Positions 9,901-18,987 of a stretch of DNA of 64,000 bases are shown here, in pieces. The notes beneath the pieces are model-generated. The model was given only the letters and a program-made list of their open reading frames with translations, did no database searches and was not told the origin of the DNA. Made by a program: the position numbers and the translations under genes. Position 1 is the first letter of the stretch. The number at the start of each line of letters is the position of its first letter. Source of the stretch: Verrucomicrobiia bacterium (GTDB taxonomy: Bacteria > Verrucomicrobiota > Verrucomicrobiia > Limisphaerales > JADLHS01); NCBI GenBank assembly GCA_023953615.1, contig JAMLJH010000001.1:1901360-1965359 (forward strand), in the 5' to 3' direction.

Positions 9901-10368
9901 GATCGGTTTGTGGAACTGCTGAATCGGCCGCTGCGAAATTTTTGGGGCGTGCGTGACGGCACGGACTGGTCCTGGCCGCCCATCGGGCATTACGGTCCGC
10001 AAGCGATGTTGGTCAACGGTTGGAGCGGTTCCGGCGGGGATTGTTTTCCGTTTTACTTCAAACAATCCAAGCTTGGTCCGCTGATCGGGCAACGCACCTG
10101 GGGCGGGCTGATCGGTATGACGGGTGCGCCGGGTTTGATTGATGGCGGCAGCGTGACCGTGCCGACGTTCGGCATTTACGATGCGTCCGGTTGGATCATC
10201 GAAAGCCACGGCGTGGACCCGGACATTGAGGTGGTGGATGATCCCGGAGAAATGGCGCGTGGGGGTGATCCGCAATTGGAACGGGCCATTTTCGAAGTGC
10301 AAAAAGCCATCCGGCAAAATCCGCCGCCCAACGTCAAGAAGCCGCAGTATCCGAATCGGGCAAAGTAG
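6952..10368 (+). CDS. Tricorn-like protease (S41 family) with beta-propeller, secreted
   Basis: A predicted exported peptidase of 1138 residues. GTG at 6952 starts a signal peptide (PILTLLSLFAFAFLFPS...SFA). Two WD40/TolB-like propeller regions follow (repeated SPDG motifs such as FSPDGGTIAFSG, WSPDGKWIAYWS). A Lys/Glu/Ala/Asp-rich linker spans residues about 559-630. Then come a tricorn core domain, a PDZ domain (NVGDYLLAINGAPL) and the S41 domain. Catalytic residues by analogy with archaeal tricorn: Ser-His of NSSHTY (about 803-804), Ser of GWSGSGGD (about 1027) and Glu of IIESHGVDPD (about 1084). The residue after the nucleophile is Gly rather than Asp. In the family it degrades peptides. 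Confidence 0.93.
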   Translation: MTRPILTLLSLFAFAFLFPSQSFAADKSTRIDARMMRQPDVSATHIAFVYAGDIWVAPKEGGEAVRLSSPRGEESFPKFSPDGGTIAFSGNYDGNVDIYTVPVTGGLPQRITHHGAPDRVIDWYPDGQSLLFATTMTSFKDRFNQLYKVSATGGLPEKLPMPYGEFGTISPDGQAIVFTTISVDFRTWKRYRGGMNPDLWWMDLATLKTRNLTQSPAAESIPMWAGNKIYFVSDRDENKRFNLWSLDLSNNRFKQLTFFKDFDVEFPSLGPNEIVLANAGRLYLLDLQTEQLREVEISVTTDRSTLKPRVQNVSGLIQWATISPTGKRALLAARGDIFSVPAEYGVVRNETRSSGVAERYPAWSPDGKWIAYWSDRTGEYELTLRAAERNPEGDPEEETLTQLGPGYRYAPQWSPDSKKIVWIDQAMKLWSYDLDTKTNRILDQQQWLYHGELQSFTVSWSSDSRWIAYAGDLDNRNRAIVLYDFENHTRHQVTSGFYNDTQPVFDPDGKYLYFITGRSFSPIYSDLDNSWIYANSARLAVLPLRKDVVSPLAPRNDDEPPAKKKDSEKKEAAKPDETKPADSEKSDAKEAAPAEKSEATKPDVAKADAQEEKTTKDEKKTADKKTKGVEIDLDDMESRVVLLPTKAGRYANLVAVSGKLLYRWLPRTGADGGGSPIELYDFEKRETKRVVDDASDMELSADRKKLLVRLNQSYSIVEPKEGQKLSKWLATGGLEASVDPVAEWRQIFNDAWRLERDFFYDPKLHGVDWPLLRERYGKLLESAVTRWDVNFVIGELIGELNSSHTYRSGGDLEGSLQRNVGYLGCDFALTNGAYRITKIISGAPWDTEVRAPLAQPGLTNVNVGDYLLAINGAPLDPKADPWAALQGLADKPVFLTLNREPHLQGAWEVLVQTIGSEARLRNLAWINENRLRVDQTSKGQIGYVYVPDTGQNGQNELVRQFRAQFDKPGLIIDERFNSGGQIPDRFVELLNRPLRNFWGVRDGTDWSWPPIGHYGPQAMLVNGWSGSGGDCFPFYFKQSKLGPLIGQRTWGGLIGMTGAPGLIDGGSVTVPTFGIYDASGWIIESHGVDPDIEVVDDPGEMARGGDPQLERAIFEVQKAIRQNPPPNVKKPQYPNRAK

Positions 10369-10435
10369 AATCGCGCGTTTCGCAAGGTGGAAAGCAGCGG
10401 TGGTGAACACGCCGCAGTTCTTGTGGCTTAGCCTG

Positions 10436-10612
10436 AACGATTCGATTGGAGTTTGGGTGGAACGGGCCACTAGCCCGTTCGGTCGGGCTACCAGCCCGAT
10501 AACCGAACGCCAAGCGTGCGAATCCAATGGGGTGCGATTTCCGTGCGCTCGGCTGGGCGGCAGGTTGCCGCCCAGAACGGCCAAGTTGGCCGTTCCACCC
10601 GGACCATCTGCT
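10436..10612. repeat. Repeat family C, copy 1
   Basis: About 175 bases shared with 24654-24833. It is built of hairpins in series: AACGGGC...GCCCGTT, CGGGCTACCAGCCCG, and AACGGCCAAGTTGGCCGTT followed by CCACCCGGACCA. A shorter relative of the last hairpin occurs near 36290-36325. Confidence 0.8.
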
Positions 10613-10761
10613 TTTTTCCGGTTAGCTAGAGCGGATTAAATAAAGCCGTGGCCGCTTGATTTTTTCCTTCATAGCAGCGGGCCTCCCAACCTCAAGCCAA
10701 GCGTTGGGGTCAAACGGGCGACCGGCCCTTGGTTCGGAACGAGCACCGGCGCGACCGCGTC

Positions 10762-10839
10762 TTGGACTGCGGCAGTCTTCTGCCGCTGTGGAATCATCGG
10801 CACGCGACCGAAAAGCGGCAGAAGACTGCCGCAGTCCAA
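10762..10839. repeat. Perfect 26-bp inverted repeat
   Basis: Arms 10762-10787 and 10814-10839 (starting TTGGACTGCGGCAGTCTT) are perfect inverse copies with a 26-base loop. Each arm also has its own internal hairpin (GCGGCAG TCTT CTGCCGC). Without a T-run it does not look like a simple terminator. It could still act as one for the two convergent genes. Confidence 0.8.
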
Positions 10840-10950
10840 AACCTCGCGGACAGAGGCACCATTCCTCATTCGTGCTCCACCTGCATTGGGTTACGCTCGT
10901 TCGGTTCCACGGCTACAACTTTAATTAAACTGCTGTAGCTTTTGAACGCG

Positions 10951-11889
10951 TCAGCGCGTTGGGAAAATTAAGTTCAGTGTCTCGGTTAAGACACTTCCCG
11001 AATTCAATTCCACCCACTGCGCCTGCGCGTGTTTGCGGAACCACGTCAGTTGCCGCTTGGCGAACTGGCGGGTTTTGATTTTCACCAGTTCGATGGTCTC
11101 CGGCAACGTGCGTTCGCCGCGCAGGTGTTCCACCACCTGCCGGTAGCCGATGGCTTGCAGCGCGGTTTTGTTTTGTGCCAAACCACGGCGCAACAATTGC
11201 CGGGTTTCCTCCACCAAGCCGGCGGCGAACATCTCGTCCACGCGCAAGTTGATGCGGGCGTGGAGATCGGCGGCAGAACGGGACAGGCAGAAAAAATGCG
11301 AGGATGGAGGATGGAGGATGGAGGATGAATTCCAATCTGCGCGTTGGGCGGAGAAGGAGGTTCCGGTCAGACGGATGACTTCAAGAGCGCGGATGACGCG
11401 CCGCGGATTGTTCTGGTCAATTTTTGCGAACGTGACGGGATCGCGTTGCTCCAGTTCACGCAGCAATTCCGCGGGTGGAATGGATTCCAGTTCGGCGCGA
11501 AGCTTCTCGTCGGCGGGCGGCGCTTCACCCAGTCCTTCAAGATACGCTTTGAAGTATAACCCCGTGCCGCCGCAGAAAATCGGGACGTGACCGCGCGCCT
11601 GAATTTCCCGTACCGCTTTTTCCGCGAGCACGACAAATTTTGCGGCATCGAAAGCTTCGGTGAGTTCCGCCACGTCAATCAAATGATGCGGCACGCGGGC
11701 GCGTTCGGCGGCGGTGGGTTTGGCCGTGCCGAGGTCGAGACCACGATAAACCTGCATCGAGTCCACCGAAATAATTTCGCCACGGGCTCGTTCCGCCAGC
11801 GCCATGGCGAGCGCGGATTTGCCCGCGGCAGTCGGACCGGCGAGGAAGAGAGGCAACGTGTTGCGGATGACGTGTTGCATGGCGGACAT
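10951..11889 (-). CDS. miaA: tRNA dimethylallyltransferase MiaA
   Basis: Transfers a dimethylallyl group to A37 of tRNAs reading UNN codons. 312 residues, normal length. The P-loop is GPTAAGKS (about 18-25), then SVDSMQVYRGLDLGTAKPT, the HHLID motif, PIFCGGTGLYFKAYLEG, and the C-terminal RQFAKRQLTWFRK. The stretch SSSILHPPSS at the position of a variable loop is encoded by four perfect copies of a 7-base repeat; the change of copy number would shift the frame. The start could be the ATG three codons later. Last gene of a TPR-lgt-miaA run. Confidence 0.95.
   Translation of the reverse strand: MSAMQHVIRNTLPLFLAGPTAAGKSALAMALAERARGEIISVDSMQVYRGLDLGTAKPTAAERARVPHHLIDVAELTEAFDAAKFVVLAEKAVREIQARGHVPIFCGGTGLYFKAYLEGLGEAPPADEKLRAELESIPPAELLRELEQRDPVTFAKIDQNNPRRVIRALEVIRLTGTSFSAQRADWNSSSILHPPSSHFFCLSRSAADLHARINLRVDEMFAAGLVEETRQLLRRGLAQNKTALQAIGYRQVVEHLRGERTLPETIELVKIKTRQFAKRQLTWFRKHAQAQWVELNSGSVLTETLNLIFPTR
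11300..11327. repeat. Four tandem 7-bp repeats inside miaA
   Basis: Four exact copies of GAGGATG (plus strand) within miaA. Seven is not a multiple of three, so gain or loss of one copy would frameshift the gene. Confidence 0.95.
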
Positions 11890-11902
11890 AGGGGGAGTTC
11901 AA

Positions 11903-11926
11903 CGCCAAGACGCCAAGACGCCAAGA
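11903..11926. repeat. Three tandem 8-bp repeats between miaA and lgt
   Basis: Three exact copies of CGCCAAGA, followed by a partial fourth, in the short gap upstream of miaA. This is a common slippage-type repeat; no function visible. Confidence 0.9.
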
Positions 11927-12009
11927 CGCCGACGAATCTGGAAAAGATTGTCGCGGGTTGAAATCTTTCGCCGGGGGCCTTTGCGCCTTTGCATCGTTGC
12001 GCCTTTGCG

Positions 12010-12786
12010 TTAAATCAAACCTTTCTTCCGCGTCCCCAGAATTGAAAACAGAAGCGCGCCCGCCACAAAAATACCGATGCTGATCAGGTGCGCCGGCGTC
12101 AGGCCATTGTGCAGGTGGCCGTCGGGATAGTCGCCCCGGAAAAATTCCACCGTCGAACGGGTGACGGCATAACACATCAGGTACATCGCGAAAATCTGCC
12201 CGTCGAATTTGCGTCGGAAGCGAAACAACCACGCGAGGCCGAAGTAGAGTGCCAGGTTCAGCAACGCGTCATAAATCTGGGTGGGATGGATCGGCAGACC
12301 TTGGGTGACATGATCGGCGGGAAACCGGATGGCCCACGGCATTTCGCAGGCGCGGCCAAAGCAACAGCCGTTCATCAGGCAGCCGATGCGTCCGAAGACC
12401 GAGCCTAACGCGATGCTGGGTGCGAGGATGTCCGCCAGTTTCCAGAGGGGAATTTTTTTGATGCGGGCAAAAGCGATGACCGTGATGGCGGCCCCGATCA
12501 AACCGCCGTAGAACACGAGGCCACCGCGTTGGATCATGAACATTTCCCACCACGGTTTGCCGGTGAACTCATCCGACCAATAGGTGGTCACGAACATGAT
12601 CCGCGCGCCCAACACGCTGCCGAGCAATAACCACGGCACGACGAGATCGGCCACCAGTTCTCCCGGCACGCCGATGCGCGGCGCGCGGCGCACAGCGGTC
12701 CACATGCCCGCGAAAAAGGCCGCGGCGATGCAGATGCCGAACCAGTGGACGGTGACGGGTCCGAGATGAAAGGCAATCGGTTGCAC
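12010..12786 (-). CDS. lgt: Prolipoprotein diacylglyceryl transferase Lgt
   Basis: Adds diacylglycerol to the lipobox cysteine of prolipoproteins at the inner membrane. 258 residues with about seven membrane segments. Family motifs are present: HWFGICIA, the RGGLVFYGGLIG loop, the signature GRIGCLMNGCCFGRACEMPW and HPTQIYDALL. It sits between the TPR gene and miaA, all on the minus strand with 72- and 120-base gaps. Confidence 0.96.
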   Translation of the reverse strand: MQPIAFHLGPVTVHWFGICIAAAFFAGMWTAVRRAPRIGVPGELVADLVVPWLLLGSVLGARIMFVTTYWSDEFTGKPWWEMFMIQRGGLVFYGGLIGAAITVIAFARIKKIPLWKLADILAPSIALGSVFGRIGCLMNGCCFGRACEMPWAIRFPADHVTQGLPIHPTQIYDALLNLALYFGLAWLFRFRRKFDGQIFAMYLMCYAVTRSTVEFFRGDYPDGHLHNGLTPAHLISIGIFVAGALLFSILGTRKKGLI

Positions 12787-12858
12787 TGGCGCTCAACCTA
12801 GCGGGAAATCAGGTGGATGAAAAATTGATTCTGTCGGGCGAAAGGGCATTAAGGTGGA

Positions 12859-13662
12859 TCATTTCGATGTCATTTGACGCTGCAACGCGGCGCGGCGGCT
12901 TTCCCAATTCAGCCAGTCCCACTCCCAGTCCGGCCCGGCCAGATTCGTTCGGGCCGCCGGCCAAATCCGTTCCAAGGCCGCCCATTGGTTGGTGATCAGC
13001 GCCCAATCTTTCCAAGCCACTCCGGCTTCCGCGAGGTTCAATCGGTTTTCTGGATGCGCTCCCGCCAGGTCCACGGCGCGTTCCAGATGTTTGCGCGCGA
13101 GTTTTTTATTACCCACACTCAAAGGCCAGCCCGGCGCTTCCCAATAGAGCAAGCCCAGATTCCGATCCGGCCCGGCATGGGAGAAGGTTTCGTCCAAGAC
13201 CCGCGCCTGCGCAAAGCAACGCTCCACTTCCCGCACCATGCCTAAAGCTGCGAGGTTGCGTTTCAAATCAGCGATTTTACCCAAATTCATCCCGAGATAG
13301 TAAAACGCCGGGGCGGCATTGGAGTTCAGCGCCAGACTGCGGCGGCAGGCCGTGACGCCTTCCGTAAAGAGGATTTCGCGTTGGGCGCGATTGGTTTGCA
13401 AATCGCCCCAGGCAAAACACGCCTGTCCGAGTTGCCAGGCCGCCACGCTATTGGTGGGTTCGTTGAAGTAGTGATTGCGCGCGACGATCCAATGTTGCTC
13501 GGTATGGATCAGAATATTGGTGGGAACGGGCCAGGCCGGCGCGCCCGCACACTTTTCCACCATCAGCAACGTCATGGCGAGCAGCCAAAGCCTGATAAAA
13601 ATCCGGCAGCCCAACCCCGGACGTCCCGACGGATTAAACCTCAGAAAATAATCTTTGTTCAT
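12859..13662 (-). CDS. Secreted TPR-like protein, function unknown
   Basis: 267 residues with an N-terminal hydrophobic segment (IFIRLWLLAMTLLM, residues about 21-35) that looks like a signal peptide. The rest is helical with TPR-like periodicity (AAWQLGQACFAWGDLQTNRA, APAFYYLGMNLGKIADL, ARKHLERAVDLAG). It loosely recalls the TatT/TRAP-associated TPR proteins. First gene of the run with lgt and miaA; its start codon lies only 30 bases from a divergent lipoprotein gene, so the promoters must overlap. Confidence 0.65.
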   Translation of the reverse strand: MNKDYFLRFNPSGRPGLGCRIFIRLWLLAMTLLMVEKCAGAPAWPVPTNILIHTEQHWIVARNHYFNEPTNSVAAWQLGQACFAWGDLQTNRAQREILFTEGVTACRRSLALNSNAAPAFYYLGMNLGKIADLKRNLAALGMVREVERCFAQARVLDETFSHAGPDRNLGLLYWEAPGWPLSVGNKKLARKHLERAVDLAGAHPENRLNLAEAGVAWKDWALITNQWAALERIWPAARTNLAGPDWEWDWLNWESRRAALQRQMTSK

Positions 13663-13692
13663 CGTCCCGTCTCGACCTATACTCAGCCCCTA

Positions 13693-13899
13693 GTGATTGC
13701 AAAGCGGAATCTCGTCCGATGGACGGCCGGCGCGGCGCTGTTAGTTTGCACCGCCGGCTGCGGTGGCGTCAGCGCCACCAAGAGCATCTCCCCATTGGAT
13801 TTTATCCTGCCCGGTTTGATTCAAAATCATTCCACGCCTCCGGCGCCCGCAGGGACGGATACCAATTCCGTCGCCCGCCTCGCTCAAGTCTCCAAATAA
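13693..13899 (+). CDS. Small lipoprotein, 68 residues
   Basis: Reading from GTG at 13693: IAKRNLVRWTAGAALLVCTAGC, then a short Ser/Pro/Thr-rich tail ending LARLAQVSK-like (VARLAQVSK). The positively charged start, hydrophobic core and TAGC lipobox suggest a lipoprotein, although Thr at -3 is less usual. It stops 4 bases before hpnH and is probably cotranscribed with it. No family recognised. Confidence 0.6.
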   Translation: MIAKRNLVRWTAGAALLVCTAGCGGVSATKSISPLDFILPGLIQNHSTPPAPAGTDTNSVARLAQVSK

Positions 13900-13903
13900 A
13901 GCT

Positions 13904-15307
13904 ATGCGATTCCCTCTGGTCTTGTCGGTAAAAATCGCCGCGCACATCATCAAGCACAAAATCAAGCGCACTCCGAAATTCGCGATGGTGCTGCAGCTCG
14001 AACCGCTCCACACCTGCAACCTCTCCTGCACGGGTTGTGGGCGCATTCGTGAATACTCCACCTCGCTCAAAAACATGGTGCCGCTGGAGCGCTGTCTGGC
14101 GGCGGCGGCGGAATGTGACGCGCCGATGGTTTCCATCTGCGGAGGCGAGCCGTTGATTTATCCGCAGATCGAGGAACTGGTCATCGGTTTGCGCCAGCAA
14201 CGACGCATCGTTTACATCTGCACGAACGGAGTGTTCATGCGGAAGAAATTGCGCGAATACTTTGCCGCCGCCTACACGCCGCAGATGGAATCACAACTCC
14301 AGGAACTGTTGCGGCAGGGGCTGGTCACCGAGGCGGAAGCGGAGGCCATTCGCAATGCGGATGCGACCGCCAAAAGCAAGGCGGTCATTCGACCCAGCAA
14401 ATGGCTTTATTGGAATGTCCATGTGGATGGACCGGAATACACCCACGACCTCATCGTCGAGCGCGAAGGCGTGTTCAGGGAATGTATTGCGGCGATCAAG
14501 ATGGCCAAGCTGCTCGGCTTCCAGGTCGCCACCAACACCACCGTGTACATCGAGACGAACATGAACGAAGTGGAAGACACGTTCAAATACCTCAGTTCGT
14601 TGCACGTGGATGGACATACCATTTCGCCCGGGTACGATTACGACGCGGCCAAGAAGGACATGGTCAAGCGGCTGGGCAAAGACCCGAAAGAGTTCTTCCT
14701 GACGCGCGAAATGACGCGCAAAAAATTCGCGAACATTCTCGACTGGGGCAAGCGCTTCACCATTTTCGGGACTCCGGTTTATCAGGAGTTTCTGGCTGGA
14801 AAACGCGATCTCACCTGCACCGCCTGGGCCATTCCCACCTACAACATTCAAGGTTGGAAAGCTCCCTGTTATTTGATGACCGACGGTCATTACAAGGGGT
14901 ACCAGGAAATGTTGGCCAAGGTGAAGTGGGAAAACTACGGCGTGGTGAACGGCGTGGCGCGGGATCCGCGTTGCGAGAACTGCATGGTGCATTGTGGTTA
15001 CGATCCCAGCGGCGCGTTGGGCACGAACTACAAGCGCGGCGACAATTGGAAAAATTTCCGCTACAACTTCGGCGCGAAGCCGCACGATTTTGCCGGCAGC
15101 GACGAACTCACCAAACGGGTCTTCAACGGTACCAGTATCGGCAAAGGTCATCAGGCGGAAAAGAAAGCCAAAGCCAATGCGGCGGCGACCAGTACGGGAG
15201 GCGCGATTGCCGGCAACGGTCACGTCAAGCCCGCCAGCGTTCCCCCTCTGGCAACGGCGAAAGCCAAGCCGGCTGAGGCGGCGGTCTCCGCAAAATCCAC
15301 GCACTGA
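13904..15307 (+). CDS. hpnH: HpnH-like radical SAM protein (adenosylhopene synthase family)
   Basis: 467 residues. The radical SAM cluster motif is HTCNLSCTGCGR (Cys 38, 42, 45), and the C-terminal half matches the DUF3463 region of HpnH (GWKAPCYLMTDGHYKGYQEML, CENCMVHCGYDPSGALG). HpnH joins a 5'-deoxyadenosyl group to a hopanoid precursor. The protein is well over 100 residues longer than usual: there is an extra helical insert at about 116-158 and an Ala/Lys-rich tail from about 410. No squalene cyclase or other hopanoid gene is in the window, so the substrate is inferred only. Confidence 0.85.
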   Translation: MRFPLVLSVKIAAHIIKHKIKRTPKFAMVLQLEPLHTCNLSCTGCGRIREYSTSLKNMVPLERCLAAAAECDAPMVSICGGEPLIYPQIEELVIGLRQQRRIVYICTNGVFMRKKLREYFAAAYTPQMESQLQELLRQGLVTEAEAEAIRNADATAKSKAVIRPSKWLYWNVHVDGPEYTHDLIVEREGVFRECIAAIKMAKLLGFQVATNTTVYIETNMNEVEDTFKYLSSLHVDGHTISPGYDYDAAKKDMVKRLGKDPKEFFLTREMTRKKFANILDWGKRFTIFGTPVYQEFLAGKRDLTCTAWAIPTYNIQGWKAPCYLMTDGHYKGYQEMLAKVKWENYGVVNGVARDPRCENCMVHCGYDPSGALGTNYKRGDNWKNFRYNFGAKPHDFAGSDELTKRVFNGTSIGKGHQAEKKAKANAAATSTGGAIAGNGHVKPASVPPLATAKAKPAEAAVSAKSTH

Positions 15308-15450
15308 TCCGATTGTTTCCGACAATTAGTTTCACGCGGAATAATTCAAGCGTCGCTTATTTCGTGCGAAATTTATTGCCTCGAGACTAATCCACTCATA
15401 GACTGCCGCACCGTCGTAAGCGTTTCTCGACGGTAAAGATTTTTGCGTCC

Positions 15451-16233
15451 ATGAGCTCAATGTCAGGTATCTTCAAATCTTCTCTCGGCAAAAAATATCT
15501 AATGGCGGGAACGGGCTTGGTGTTGCTGTCGTTCGTCATTGGTCATCTGATTGGCAACCTCCAGGTGTTCGGTCCGCCGGAATTGATCAATCGCTACGCC
15601 GAGTTTTTACACAGCAAACCCGCGCTCTTGTGGTCGGCCCGGCTCGGATTGCTGGCGGTGTTGGTCATTCATATCGGCACCGCGGCGCGGCTCACGATCG
15701 AGAACAAGGCGGCGCGTCCCGTTGGTTATGCGGGCGGCGTGGCGTTTGGTTCCACCTGGGTCTCCCGGCACATGTTTTTGAGCGGGGCCGTAATTCTGGC
15801 GTTTGTGGTTTATCATCTGGCGCACTTCACCTGGCGGCTGCCCGCCGTCAATGGTCTGGGCGATTTCACCAAACTCCAAACGGTTCTCGACGGCAAAACG
15901 GTGCCGGACGTTTACGGCATAATGATTCTCGGATTTCAGGTTTGGTGGGTGGTGCTGCTTTATTTGATCGCGCAAATATTGCTGCTGGCGCATTTGAGCC
16001 ACGGCATTGCCAGTGCCTTCTTCTCGCTCGGCTTGCGGAATCAAGTGTGGGCGCCGCGCCTCAAGCGCGCGGGCTTGATCCTCAGTGTCGCGCTGTTCCT
16101 CGGTTTCGTCTCCATTCCGGCGGCGATTTTCACCCGCGTCATCGGCGCCGATTACGCCGAGAAGGCCCGGCTGGAATTGCGCGCCGCCACTCAATTCGAG
16201 GCCGCGCTCGCCCAAGGAAAGGAGGCAAAGTAA
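15451..16233 (+). CDS. sdhC: Succinate dehydrogenase cytochrome b subunit
   Basis: 260 residues with five hydrophobic segments, the layout of the b558-type diheme anchor of Bacteroides/Bacillus-like complexes. Conserved His residues sit in helices ([40 protein letters not shown]). It anchors SdhAB in the membrane and passes electrons to quinone. It ends one base before sdhA. Upstream, 15409-15435 holds a short hairpin (ACCGTCG...CGACGGT) in the probable leader. Confidence 0.93.
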   Translation: MSSMSGIFKSSLGKKYLMAGTGLVLLSFVIGHLIGNLQVFGPPELINRYAEFLHSKPALLWSARLGLLAVLVIHIGTAARLTIENKAARPVGYAGGVAFGSTWVSRHMFLSGAVILAFVVYHLAHFTWRLPAVNGLGDFTKLQTVLDGKTVPDVYGIMILGFQVWWVVLLYLIAQILLLAHLSHGIASAFFSLGLRNQVWAPRLKRAGLILSVALFLGFVSIPAAIFTRVIGADYAEKARLELRAATQFEAALAQGKEAK

Positions 16234-16234
16234 T

Positions 16235-18196
16235 ATGGCCACTTTAAATTCCAATCTCCCGCCTGGTGACCTTGCGGAAAAGTGGGAGAAGTACAAATTC
16301 AACACCAAGCTGATCAATCCCGCGAACAAGCGGAAATACAAGATCATCGTGGTCGGCGCCGGTTTGGCCGGCGCCTCGGCGGCGGCCACGCTGGCCGAGC
16401 TGGGTTACGAGGTGCATAACTTCGTGTTTCACGATTCGCCGCGCCGCGCGCACTCCGTGGCCGCGCAGGGCGGCATCAATGCCGCCAAGAATTATCCCAG
16501 CGACGGCGACTCGGTGTACCGCCTGTTTTACGATACGATCAAGGGCGGCGATTTCCGCTCGCGCGAGGCCAACGTCCATCGCCTGGCGGAGGTTTCGCTG
16601 AACATTATTGATCAATGCGTGGCGCAAGGAGTGCCGTTTGCCCGCGAGTACGGTGGCTTGCTCGACAACCGCTCGTTCGGTGGCGCGCAAGTTTCGCGGA
16701 CGTTTTACGCCCGCGGCCAGACCGGTCAGCAATTGTTGATCGGCGCGTATTCGGCCTTGAACAAGATGATTGGCGCGCGCGCCGTGAAATCCTACATCCA
16801 CTCCGAGATGTTGGACCTCGTGGTGGTCAACGGCCACGCCAAGGGCATCATCGTGCGCCATCTCGAAACGGGCGCCATCACCCGGCACAACGCCGACGCA
16901 ATTGTGCTGGCCACGGGCGGCTACGGGAACGTCTATGACCTTTCCACTTCGGCGCGCAATTCCAACGCCACCGCCATCTGGCGCGCGTACAAGCGCGGCG
17001 CTTGTTTCGCCAATCCCTGTTACACGCAAATTCATCCCACCTGCATTCCGGTCAGCGGCGAGTACCAGTCCAAACTGACGCTGATGAGCGAGTCGCTCCG
17101 CAACGACGGTCGCGTGTGGGTGCCCAAGAAAAAGGAAGATTGCAAAAAGCGCCCGCAGGACATTCCGGAAGCGGATCGCGATTATTATCTCGAACGCATG
17201 TACGCCGCGTTCGGCAACCTGGCGCCGCGCGACGTGTCTTCGCGCGCCGCGAAACAGGTTTGCGATGAAGGCCGCGGGATTGGTCCCTCGGGACTGGGCG
17301 TTTACCTGGATTTTGCCGACGCCATTCAGCGGCTCGGCGAAGGCAAGGTGCGCGAACGCTACGGCAACCTGTTCGCGATGTATCACGAGATCACCGATGA
17401 AGACGCGTACCACACGCCGATGCGTATTTATCCCGCCGTGCATTACACGATGGGCGGGTTGTGGGTGGATTACAATTTGATGAGCAATCTGCCCGGGTTG
17501 TTCGTGTTGGGCGAGGCGAACTTTTCCGATCACGGCGCGAATCGCCTGGGTGCGAGCGCGTTGATGCAGGGTTTAGCCGATGGTTATTTCGTCATCCCGG
17601 CCACCATCAGCGCTTATCTGGCGTCACAGAATCCGGGCCAGCGACCGCAAACCAATCACGACGCGTTTCAGCAGGCGGAAGCGAATGTGCAGACCATCAT
17701 CAGCAAACTGATGAACAATAAGGGCCGGCACACGCCCGCCAGTTTCCATCGGCGGTTGGGCAAGATCATGTGGGAACACTGCGGCATGGCGCGCAACCAG
17801 GCCGGTTTGGAGGAGGGCATCAAACAAATCGCCGCTCTGCGCGAGGAGTATTGGCAGGACGTCAATGTGCTCGGTTCGGCGACCGATTGGAACCAAGCGT
17901 TGGAACTGGCGAGTCGGGTGGCCGATTACATGGAACTGGGCGAGTTGATGTGCCGCGATGCGCTGCACCGCGCGGAAAGTTGTGGCGCGCATTTCCGTGA
18001 GGAATATCAATACACCCCGGCGGACCCGGAAGTGAAGAACGGTTTGGTAAACGTGGGCGATGTCAAACGTCGCGATGATGTATTCGCTTACGTGGCTGGT
18101 TGGGAGTATCCCGGCGCATTGGATAAAGCGCCCATTTTGAACAAAGAACCGCTCGTGTACGAATCGGCCCACATGAGCACGCGGAGCTACAAGTGA
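16235..18196 (+). CDS. sdhA: Succinate dehydrogenase/fumarate reductase flavoprotein subunit
   Basis: 653 residues, from ATG at 16235 one base after sdhC. The FAD-binding motif is [33 protein letters not shown], the ATGGYG region, the active-site stretch [15 protein letters not shown] and [18 protein letters not shown] follow, typical of the long flavoprotein type paired with a b558 anchor. It oxidises succinate to fumarate (or the reverse). The third structural gene sdhB lies 793 bases downstream, after an intervening ORF6N gene. Confidence 0.97.
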   Translation: MATLNSNLPPGDLAEKWEKYKFNTKLINPANKRKYKIIVVGAGLAGASAAATLAELGYEVHNFVFHDSPRRAHSVAAQGGINAAKNYPSDGDSVYRLFYDTIKGGDFRSREANVHRLAEVSLNIIDQCVAQGVPFAREYGGLLDNRSFGGAQVSRTFYARGQTGQQLLIGAYSALNKMIGARAVKSYIHSEMLDLVVVNGHAKGIIVRHLETGAITRHNADAIVLATGGYGNVYDLSTSARNSNATAIWRAYKRGACFANPCYTQIHPTCIPVSGEYQSKLTLMSESLRNDGRVWVPKKKEDCKKRPQDIPEADRDYYLERMYAAFGNLAPRDVSSRAAKQVCDEGRGIGPSGLGVYLDFADAIQRLGEGKVRERYGNLFAMYHEITDEDAYHTPMRIYPAVHYTMGGLWVDYNLMSNLPGLFVLGEANFSDHGANRLGASALMQGLADGYFVIPATISAYLASQNPGQRPQTNHDAFQQAEANVQTIISKLMNNKGRHTPASFHRRLGKIMWEHCGMARNQAGLEEGIKQIAALREEYWQDVNVLGSATDWNQALELASRVADYMELGELMCRDALHRAESCGAHFREEYQYTPADPEVKNGLVNVGDVKRRDDVFAYVAGWEYPGALDKAPILNKEPLVYESAHMSTRSYK

Positions 18197-18399
18197 TTTA
18201 AATGCAAAGCTTGATTACCATGCAGCAATATCACATGTACAATTTCAAAGATTTTCTTCCCGCTGCACCCATAAAGTTTCGTTCGGGACAGACCGCGCTG
18301 CCGAATGCAAGGACGTTGAACATGCTGATTGACGATTCAAACCCGACCAAGGCCGTGGTTTATAGGATGTGGTTTGAAATGTAAGCCGCTAAAATCACC

Positions 18400-18987
18400 A
18401 TGAGCAACCCAAGTCCAGCTTTGATGCCCGCCGCCCGGATCGAGCGGAGGATTCTTTGGCTGCGCCGCGAAAAGGTGATGCTTGATAGTGATCTTGCCGA
18501 GCTGTACGGAGTTGAAGCCCGTGTCCTCAATCAGGCGGTCAAACGGAACATGGAGCGATTTCCTAGTGATTTCATGTTCCGCCTTTCGGCCGCGGAAACC
18601 CAGTCGGTGCGGGAATTTCAGATGTCGGACTCATCACAAATTGTGAGGAGTTCTAAAAAACATCGTGGGTTGACCTACCGGCCTTATGCCTTTACCGAAC
18701 AAGGAGTGGCGATGCTTTCAAGTGTATTACGCAGCGAGCGGGCGGTGCTGGTCAATATCGCCATCATGCGGACCTTTGTGCAATTGCGGCGGATGCTGGC
18801 ATCGCACGCGGACTTGGCGCGAAAGTTGAAAGCGCTGGAGCAAAAATACGACCGGCAATTCAGCGCCGTATTTGACGCGATTCGGGCCTTGATGACCGAG
18901 GAAGAAAAGCCCAAACGCGAGATTGGTTTTCACACCTTGATGCCTAAACCCGCAAAAGTGAACGGCGCAAAAGCAAAACGAATTTGA
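18400..18987 (+). CDS. ORF6N-domain DNA-binding protein inserted in the sdh operon
   Basis: 195 residues. The N-terminal ORF6N domain is clear: [27 protein letters not shown], then [21 protein letters not shown] and [20 protein letters not shown]. The C-terminal half is a helical coiled region ([23 protein letters not shown]). These domains are common in phage antirepressors and in mobile bacterial genes. It lies 203 bases after sdhA and its stop is 2 bases before the sdhB ATG, so sdhB is presumably transcribed through or from it. Confidence 0.9.
   Translation: MSNPSPALMPAARIERRILWLRREKVMLDSDLAELYGVEARVLNQAVKRNMERFPSDFMFRLSAAETQSVREFQMSDSSQIVRSSKKHRGLTYRPYAFTEQGVAMLSSVLRSERAVLVNIAIMRTFVQLRRMLASHADLARKLKALEQKYDRQFSAVFDAIRALMTEEEKPKREIGFHTLMPKPAKVNGAKAKRI

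Larger units (their letters stand above)
10369..10950. other. Gene-free repeat stretch
   Basis: Nearly 600 bases between the convergent tricorn-like and miaA genes. It holds repeat family C (10436-10612) and a separate 26-bp inverted repeat (10762-10787 with 10814-10839). Short open frames here translate the repeats and have no protein support. Confidence 0.7.

Noticed and set aside
9046..10584. Long minus-strand open frame
   Set aside because: Antisense to the S41 domain of the tricorn-like protease and running into repeat C; no protein-like features.
18202..18384. Possible 60-residue gene between sdhA and the ORF6N gene
   Set aside because: No family, no ribosome-binding site and composition unlike neighbours; more likely non-coding debris of the ORF6N insertion.
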